A stretch of 64,000 nt of DNA from Ruegeria sp. R13_0 (lineage in GTDB: Bacteria > Pseudomonadota > Alphaproteobacteria > Rhodobacterales > Rhodobacteraceae). The translations under genes and the position numbers were made by a program. Under the pieces are notes generated by a model. The model was given only the letters and a program-made list of their open reading frames with translations. It made no database searches and was not told the origin of the DNA. This document shows, in pieces, positions 59,029 to 64,000 of the stretch (its first letter is position 1; each line of letters starts with the position of its first letter). The stretch is from positions 248,001 through 312,000 of the forward strand of contig NZ_JAGHRB010000001.1 in NCBI RefSeq assembly GCF_017743995.1, in the 5' to 3' direction.

Positions 59029-60291
59029 ATGAACATTCTTATTCTCGGCAGCGGTGGGCGTGAACACAGCCTCGCCTGGGCGGTGATGCAGAACCCCAAA
59101 TGCGACCGTCTGATCGTTGCGCCGGGCAATGCCGGGATCGCCCAGATCGCCGAATGCGCTTCGCTGGATATCGAGAATGGCGGTGCGGTGGTCAATTTCG
59201 CCGAGGCCAACGCGATTGATTTCGTGATCGTCGGCCCCGAGGCCCCTCTGGCCGCTGGCGTGGCCGACCGGCTACGTGAAGCCGGTGTGCTGGTGTTTGG
59301 CCCCTCTGCCGAAGCGGCCCGGTTGGAAGCCTCGAAGAGCTTCACCAAAGAGGTGTGCGATGCCTCGGGCGCGTCTACTGCCGCCTATGCACGGTTCACC
59401 AAAGCCGCGCCCGCCAAGGCTTACATCCAAGAGCAGGGCGCTCCGATCGTGGTCAAGGCTGATGGTCTGGCGGCGGGCAAGGGCGTGATTGTGGCGATGG
59501 ATGAGCAGACCGCTCTGGACGCAATTGACGACATGTTTGGCGGGGCGTTCGGCGGGGCTGGTGCCGAGGTTGTCATCGAAGAGTTTATGGATGGCGAAGA
59601 GGCCTCGCTGTTTGTGCTGTGCGATGGAGAGAACATCCTTTCCATCGGCACCGCGCAGGATCACAAGCGTGTGGGCGAGGGGGATACGGGTCTGAACACC
59701 GGTGGGATGGGGGCTTACTCCCCGGCTCCGGTTCTGAGCGCCGAGATTGAGGCGCGCGCGATGGATGAAATCATCCGCCCAACCATGGCCGAGATGAAGC
59801 GCCGGGGCGCGCCGTTCCAAGGGGTTCTGTATGCCGGTTTGATGATCAAGGACGGGCAGCCGCGTTTGGTGGAATACAACGTCCGGTTCGGTGATCCCGA
59901 ATGTCAGGTTTTGATGATGCGTCTTGGGGCGCAAGCGATGGATCTGATGCATGCCGCAGCCGAAGGACGCTTGGACGAGACGCGGGTGAACTGGGCCGAT
60001 GATCATGCGATGACCGTTGTTATGGCAGCCAACGGGTATCCGGGTGATTATGAGAAAGGCTCGGTTATCAAAGGTTTGGATAACCTTCCTGAAGACAGCA
60101 GCAACATGGTTTTTCACGCCGGGACAAAGGCAGTTGAAGGTCAGATTCAAGCGGTTGGCGGACGTGTTCTGAACGTCACCGCCCGAGGCGCGACTTTGCA
60201 AGAAGCGCGGGATCGGGTCTATGAAATGGTTGACGGAGTGGATTGGCCCGAGGGCTTTTATCGCCGCGATATTGGGTGGCGGGCGCTTTGA
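59029..60291 (+). CDS. purD: Phosphoribosylamine-glycine ligase
   Basis: The 420-residue ATP-grasp enzyme makes GAR in purine synthesis. It begins MNILILGSGGREHSLAW, has APIVVKADGLAAGKGVIVAM (ATP-grasp loop, about 139-158), EFMDGEEASLFVLCDGENIL, and VEYNVRFGDPECQVLMMRLG. Normal length. The gene diverges from xseA; the 76 bases between (58953-59028) must hold both promoters. Repeat copy C follows the stop. Confidence 0.98.
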   Translation: MNILILGSGGREHSLAWAVMQNPKCDRLIVAPGNAGIAQIAECASLDIENGGAVVNFAEANAIDFVIVGPEAPLAAGVADRLREAGVLVFGPSAEAARLEASKSFTKEVCDASGASTAAYARFTKAAPAKAYIQEQGAPIVVKADGLAAGKGVIVAMDEQTALDAIDDMFGGAFGGAGAEVVIEEFMDGEEASLFVLCDGENILSIGTAQDHKRVGEGDTGLNTGGMGAYSPAPVLSAEIEARAMDEIIRPTMAEMKRRGAPFQGVLYAGLMIKDGQPRLVEYNVRFGDPECQVLMMRLGAQAMDLMHAAAEGRLDETRVNWADDHAMTVVMAANGYPGDYEKGSVIKGLDNLPEDSSNMVFHAGTKAVEGQIQAVGGRVLNVTARGATLQEARDRVYEMVDGVDWPEGFYRRDIGWRAL

Positions 60292-60305
60292 CTTTGACGT
60301 GGGTC

Positions 60306-60365
60306 AGGGGGCTTTGCCCCCTCGGCCTGCGGCCTCATCCCCAGGATATTTTTAGCCAGATGAAG
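60306..60365 (+). repeat. Intergenic repeat copy C
   Basis: Hairpin AGGGGGC-TTT-GCCCCCT (60306-60322), a second hairpin GGCC-TGC-GGCC (60324-60334), CCCC, and the core 60344-60365 that reads GGATATTTTTA then GCCAGATGAAG. It fills the gap between two convergent genes (purD and the FG-GAP gene). Copies A (37636) and B (55074) share the layout. Confidence 0.85.
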
Positions 60366-60371
60366 AGCGGA

Positions 60372-61138
60372 TCAGCACTCTAAGGCTTGGTTCAGGCTTT
60401 GGCGGCCTGTGAAGGGGCCGAGGTCTGACGTGGTCCATCCACCGTTGTAGGCGACGCTTATGATGCGTGACCAGTCGGCGCTGGCTGTGATCAGTTCTGG
60501 CGTCTTGCCGCAGTCACGCAGGCCACCAGAGATATAGTCTTCGCCGATGCGATGGTTGGTCAGACCCGGCAGAGAGGCGATCTCGGCCAACGCGCCCTCT
60601 TTGTAGCGCCAGATGCGCAGGGTTTTGGCGAGGTGAGGGCGGTCGATATAAGCGATCTCGGTATAGCCATCGCCATCCAGATCAGCGGCTCCTATCGGGG
60701 CGAGCCAGCGGAAGCGCGTTCCGATATGCGGGGTGGCAGCGATCTTTGTGCCGCTTGCGTCGTAGATTGCAAGTTGTGCGCCAAGTTGCGCGTGAGATTC
60801 GATCACGATCACTTCGGGCTTTCCGTCCGAGTCCATGTCCACCAGTCGAGGGGAAAGGTCTTCGAAAACCCGATCTTGGGGCAGGCGTATCGTCCGCAAC
60901 GTTTGCGCACTGTCTGAACCGCGCGTTTCGACCCGGAGTTCCAAGGCGCCGTATTCCAAGTCGTCCCCCAATACGCCATGGGCGTAGCGTGTTGTGGGTT
61001 CGGTAAATCGGGCTTCGATGATTTCTTCTGATGCTGCGGCAGAGCTTGCGCCCGCCAGCCAAAGGCACAACATCAGTGTCGCGCCGCGTGCCCGATGGTG
61101 CCAACGGCAGACGGGGGGACGCGGCGCTTTGGAGGGCA

Positions 61139-61139
<1 letters not shown>
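60372..61139 (-). CDS. Exported FG-GAP/VCBS repeat protein
   Basis: The 255-residue protein has an N-terminal signal peptide (basic start, then ATLMLCLWLAGASSAAASE with AxA cleavage near 36) and at least two calcium-binding-type repeats, DMDSDGKPEVIVI (about 97-109) and DLDGDGYTEIAYI (about 153-165). These are blades of an integrin-like beta-propeller, normally used for binding rather than catalysis. It is 3' of the ferredoxin gene, with start and stop overlapping (TGATG), so it is translated with it, though a shared function is not obvious. Confidence 0.8.
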
Positions 61140-61522
<383 letters not shown>

Positions 61523-61572
61523 CTAGCCTCATTTGCGACTCTGTGCGCCGCGTCTGGACTTTCTGAGCAGTT

Positions 61573-61587
61573 GTTCTATCTTTGTTC
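61573..61587 (+). promoter_or_regulatory. SOS (LexA) box
   Basis: GTTC-TATCTTT-GTTC at 61573-61587 is an exact GTTC-N7-GTTC site. The ATG at 61590 comes two bases after it. A second, independent perfect box lies before mmcB. Confidence 0.8.
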
Positions 61588-61589
61588 TC

Positions 61590-61967
61590 ATGCTTGTTGC
61601 TGCGACTTGTCCTGATGTTTCAAACCGAACCTGGCCCCGACCGCCGGCCTGTTTGCCTGCCAACCGGTTGGATCAGCCGCCCGAAGGCGCGCGGGTGGCG
61701 GTGGCGGGTCTGGTGATCCTGCGACAACGGCCCGGAACCGCCAAAGGCGTAATCTTTCTGACGCTTGAGGATGAGACGGGGATCGTGAACATCGTGGTCT
61801 GGCGCAAGATCTACGAGCAATTCCGCCGCGCGGTGATATCGGGGCGGTTGCTGAGGGTCACGGGCCGAATGCAGAAGGCCGATACCGTGATCCATGTAAT
61901 TGCGGAAGAGATCGAGGATATCTCGGGAATGCTGGATGTTCTGGTGCGGGGAGAGGGCGAGCAGTGA
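61590..61967 (+). pseudogene. C-terminal OB-fold remnant of an error-prone DNA polymerase (DnaE2/ImuC-like)
   Basis: The 125-residue reading shows the OB-fold (tRNA-anti) domain of DnaE2: RVAVAGLVILRQRPGTAKGV (about 37-56), then IFLTLEDETGIVNIVVWRKI (57-76) and FRRAVISGRLLRVTGRMQKA. In the full-length protein this domain follows a polymerase of about 900 residues, and the true C-terminal tail of that family is also missing. The frame starts right behind an SOS box, the normal position of imuA-imuB-dnaE2 promoters. The best reading is a deletion that fused the cassette's SOS promoter to the 3' end of dnaE2. It could also be a stand-alone OB-fold protein. Confidence 0.6.
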
Positions 61968-61984
61968 CACCCTCTAGGGTTGCT

Positions 61985-62377
61985 TCAAGAAGAGGTCGGC
62001 AAGCCGTTACACTGTGCGGCCGCACGAGCTCGTGTCTCAATCAGCTGTTTAAGTAGATCCGAATTTCGCCGCAGACGTTGCGCCTCGGCATCGCGGTTGA
62101 TTGGGATCGGAACTTCGGTCGTTTTCTTTCGTTCCTTTGTGCAGGCATATAAAACACCGTTTTTTACACATCTGTCCACGTATGTTTCAGTGAAGGAGTG
62201 CTTCTTTATACTATAACCTCTGCTGAGGTTGGCGTGCGCCGCCTTAATCTCTTTTTGGGCGCTTGCTATCTGACCGTTATAGGCAAACCTCACTTGCTGA
62301 ATGCAGGATTCATATGGGGAAACGGTACATGCAGACACAATTAAACCCGCCCCAAGGACGATGAATTTCCAACTCAT
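61985..62377 (-). CDS. Small putative lipoprotein in an AT-rich patch
   Basis: The 130-residue protein begins MSWKFIVLGAGLIVSACTVS with lipobox VSAC (Cys17). The mature part has three more cysteines (SCIQQ, DRCVKNGVLYAC), a basic central segment (CTKERKKTTEV) and a helical C-terminus. The coding sequence and the upstream 180 bases (62378-62561) are noticeably more AT-rich than their neighbours, so it may be a recent arrival. No family recognised. Confidence 0.7.
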   Translation of the reverse strand: MSWKFIVLGAGLIVSACTVSPYESCIQQVRFAYNGQIASAQKEIKAAHANLSRGYSIKKHSFTETYVDRCVKNGVLYACTKERKKTTEVPIPINRDAEAQRLRRNSDLLKQLIETRARAAAQCNGLPTSS

Positions 62378-62561
62378 CCAAAATCTCCAGAGAAATGTAT
62401 TTAAGCGGCGTTGCTGCCAGCAAGAATCGATTATACCTTAAGTTGAGCGGAGAAAAGGTGCAGTGGCAAAAAAATATATAAAATAATAGATTGCCGGACG
62501 CTCGTCTGCAATCCAGCGGCGGCTTTAGCGAAATACCTTCCAGGTGGGAATGCGCATTACC

Positions 62562-63251
62562 TCACCGCTTGAACAGAACACTCTGCGCTTGCTTGCTGCT
62601 GTGATCCCCGCGCAGTTCTGCATACAAGGCGCGTCCGGCTTGCACGCCCGGGCGGGCACTCACAGCCTCTAGCCAGCGGGCGAAGTGAGGCTTGTCGTCC
62701 AGAACCTGCTGCTGACCCTCCCAAAGGCTCGCCCAGCCCCAGATAGACATATCGGCGATCGAGTAAAAATCACCCGCGACATACTCGTTCTCGGCCAGAC
62801 GCCGATCCAGCACGCCGTAAAGCCGGGCGACTTCGGCTCGGTAGCGGTCTTTGGCATAGGGCAGGTCCTGAGGAGGCTCCAGGTTAGGGGCATATTTCAG
62901 GAAGTGATGCGCCTGACCCGCCATCGGGCCAACGCCGCCCATCTGCCACATCAGCCACTCTTCTACCGCAACCCTGTCCCGTTCGGTCGCGCCGTAAAAC
63001 CGGCCGGTTTTACGGGCCAGATACATCAGGATCGCGCCACTTTCGAACACCGTGATAGGCGAACCATCAGGCCCGTCCGGATCGACTATGGCAGGCATGC
63101 GGTTATTGGGTGAGATCTTCAGAAACTCCGGATCGAACTGGTCGCCCTTGCCGATATTGATCAGATGGGTGGTGTAGGGCAGCTCCATCTCTTCCAGGGC
63201 GATGGAGGCTTTCCAACCGTTCGGGGTGGGCCAGAAATACAGGTCGATCAT
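62562..63251 (-). CDS. Glutathione S-transferase (YfcG/YghU-like, Nu class)
   Basis: The 229-residue protein begins MIDLYFWPTPNGWKASIALE, with the Thr/Asn-containing active-site loop of YfcG-type enzymes, then SPNNRMPAIVDPDGPDGSPI and VFESGAILMYLARKTGRFYG. The long helical domain follows (VEEWLMWQMGGVGPMAGQAH). Nu-class GSTs bind two glutathiones and reduce disulfides. Complete gene; the upstream space to the hydrolase gene is 23 bases. Confidence 0.93.
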   Translation of the reverse strand: MIDLYFWPTPNGWKASIALEEMELPYTTHLINIGKGDQFDPEFLKISPNNRMPAIVDPDGPDGSPITVFESGAILMYLARKTGRFYGATERDRVAVEEWLMWQMGGVGPMAGQAHHFLKYAPNLEPPQDLPYAKDRYRAEVARLYGVLDRRLAENEYVAGDFYSIADMSIWGWASLWEGQQQVLDDKPHFARWLEAVSARPGVQAGRALYAELRGDHSSKQAQSVLFKR

Positions 63252-63274
63252 GATGTCTCCTCAAGCTGGGGGGA

Positions 63275-64000
63275 TCATGAAGCTTTCTGAGCAAACGGCA
63301 AGAGGCCCTGTGGGCGGGGTAGGGCAAAAAACCGTGACCAGCGCCTGTGCGGTTTTTCGGGGATACCGCGTTTGAGCCTTTGCAGGCAGAGGCGCTCGGG
63401 GTCGCGCAGCAAGGCGTTGTAGACGCGCAGCACGCCGGGACGCGTGTAGCTGGACCAATGGCAGATACGCCGGTCGGGCGCAGCGAGAGGGAAGATCAGC
63501 GCCGACAGGTGATCCACCGTGTCTGGGCAATCGATCTGCAATGTGACCGAGTTTGGTGCCGTCAGGCCCGCGCCAATGCTGAGATCACCACGACGGGGTG
63601 GCTGGATGAATGTTTCATAAAGAAAGTCGAATAGATCGTTCTCGCGGCTGATGATGTTGATGAATTCAGCCGCGCGCCCGGCAGGTGTGGTCAGGGCCGC
63701 CACGGCGCGGGATTGATAGGCAGCCCCGGTGAGGGAAATGATCCGGCTGAGCGCGCCGGGTGGAATGTGATGCAGAGCCTCCAGCGCCAGTTCGATACCC
63801 ATGGAATGGCCGATGAAATGGATCGGACGCTTGGGGTTCAAATGATGTACTTTGCGGACGACTTCGGCCAGTACCTTGCCCGCTTCAACGGCACGACGTT
63901 GCGCTGACCAGAGCGGGCCCCGCGCGTCCCAGCCAATGGCAATGGCAAGACCTTCGTCCTCAAACCCGCTACCAAAGCCCAGATGTTGTGGCCAGCTGGG
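63275..64000 (-). CDS. Alpha/beta hydrolase, C-terminal part (cut by window edge)
   Basis: The minus-strand frame from 64000 to the stop at 63275 is open throughout, so the start is beyond the window; 241 residues are visible. An apparent ATG-like start at 63841 is a TTG inside the protein. The nucleophile elbow is IHFIGHSMGIELALEALHHI (GHSMG), preceded by GWDARGPLWSAQRRAVEAGK. The family is an alpha/beta-hydrolase. The substrate cannot be told from this part. Confidence 0.85.
   Translation of the reverse strand, partial: PSWPQHLGFGSGFEDEGLAIAIGWDARGPLWSAQRRAVEAGKVLAEVVRKVHHLNPKRPIHFIGHSMGIELALEALHHIPPGALSRIISLTGAAYQSRAVAALTTPAGRAAEFINIISRENDLFDFLYETFIQPPRRGDLSIGAGLTAPNSVTLQIDCPDTVDHLSALIFPLAAPDRRICHWSSYTRPGVLRVYNALLRDPERLCLQRLKRGIPEKPHRRWSRFFALPRPQGLLPFAQKAS

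Noticed and set aside
63275..63841. Complete 188-residue hydrolase starting at 63841
   Set aside because: The frame is open to the window end and the start would be a TTG inside the conserved fold, so the gene is treated as partial.

Overview
The window is a stretch of an alphaproteobacterial chromosome, most likely from the Rhodobacteraceae (Roseobacter group). The evidence is a GC-rich coding style, an adjacent dnaG-rpoD pair, an MmcB-family repair gene behind a GTTC-N7-GTTC (alphaproteobacterial LexA) box, an alphaproteobacterial-type tRNA-His with A73 and no G-1, small lineage proteins of the DUF2842, DUF6324 and DUF2065 kinds, and KpsC/KpsS-type capsule genes. Nearly all genes are intact and tightly packed. 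No prophage, IS element, integron or CRISPR array was seen. Both window edges cut genes: a homoserine dehydrogenase on the left and an alpha/beta hydrolase on the right.

Layout. 1-6.2 kb: hom (partial), a small lipoprotein, a TetR regulator with a perfect operator, a pirin, a small membrane protein and a three-gene TadG/TadE-like cluster. 6.2-12.2 kb: glutamate dehydrogenase, a small exported protein, dnaG and rpoD with a strong terminator. 12.3-15.3 kb: an AraC regulator, a DCC/DUF393 protein followed by a decayed DUF4166-like gene, a small secreted protein and a YjbQ protein. 15.4-24.8 kb: the riboflavin region nrdR-ribD-[kpsC-wza-kpsS, opposite strand]-ribE-ribB-ribH-nusB. RibB carries a GTP cyclohydrolase II-like tail without the zinc cysteines. 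24.8-27.2 kb: a candidate structured RNA or bidirectional terminator region, an SRPBCC/ArsR pair with two operators, SOS-controlled mmcB, a DUF6324-like gene, a GNAT gene and tRNA-His. 27.3-30.6 kb: a polar amino-acid ABC transporter operon. 30.8-32.4 kb: an unusual PhnD-like/TerB/TerB trio. 32.4-35.9 kb: DUF1330, a PEP-mutase-family enzyme, pyrG and secG. 36.0-39.4 kb: a cobalt-type nitrile hydratase cluster, purA and DUF2842. 39.5-46.2 kb: a GNAT protein, a large acidic protein, thiamine pyrophosphokinase, an EamA transporter, a GFA protein, L-serine dehydratase and a GST. 46.3-52.5 kb: rpiA, gor, hflK-hflC-DUF2065 and a DegP-type protease. 52.7-57.5 kb: a Crp/Fnr regulator, YciB/IspZ, an EamA transporter, ftsY, a YhhN protein and a small exported protein. 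57.5-64 kb: xseA, purD, an FG-GAP protein, a ferredoxin, an SOS-boxed DnaE2 C-terminal remnant, an AT-rich lipoprotein gene, a Nu-type GST and the hydrolase.

Most genes are housekeeping: replication and transcription (dnaG, rpoD, nusB), nucleotide synthesis (pyrG, purA, purD, nrdR), cofactors (rib genes, thiamine), membrane biogenesis and quality control (secG, ftsY, hflKC, degP), and redox defence (gor, GSTs). The most notable signals are (1) a three-copy intergenic repeat with a GGGGGC hairpin and a GGATATTTT/GCCAGATGAAG core, (2) two perfect SOS boxes, one driving a gene that looks like the tail of a deleted dnaE2 mutagenesis cassette, (3) the doubly damaged DUF4166-like remnant, (4) a three-way-junction RNA candidate after nusB, and (5) several long perfect inverted repeats in promoter regions. 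All family assignments are from reading protein motifs; no database search was run.
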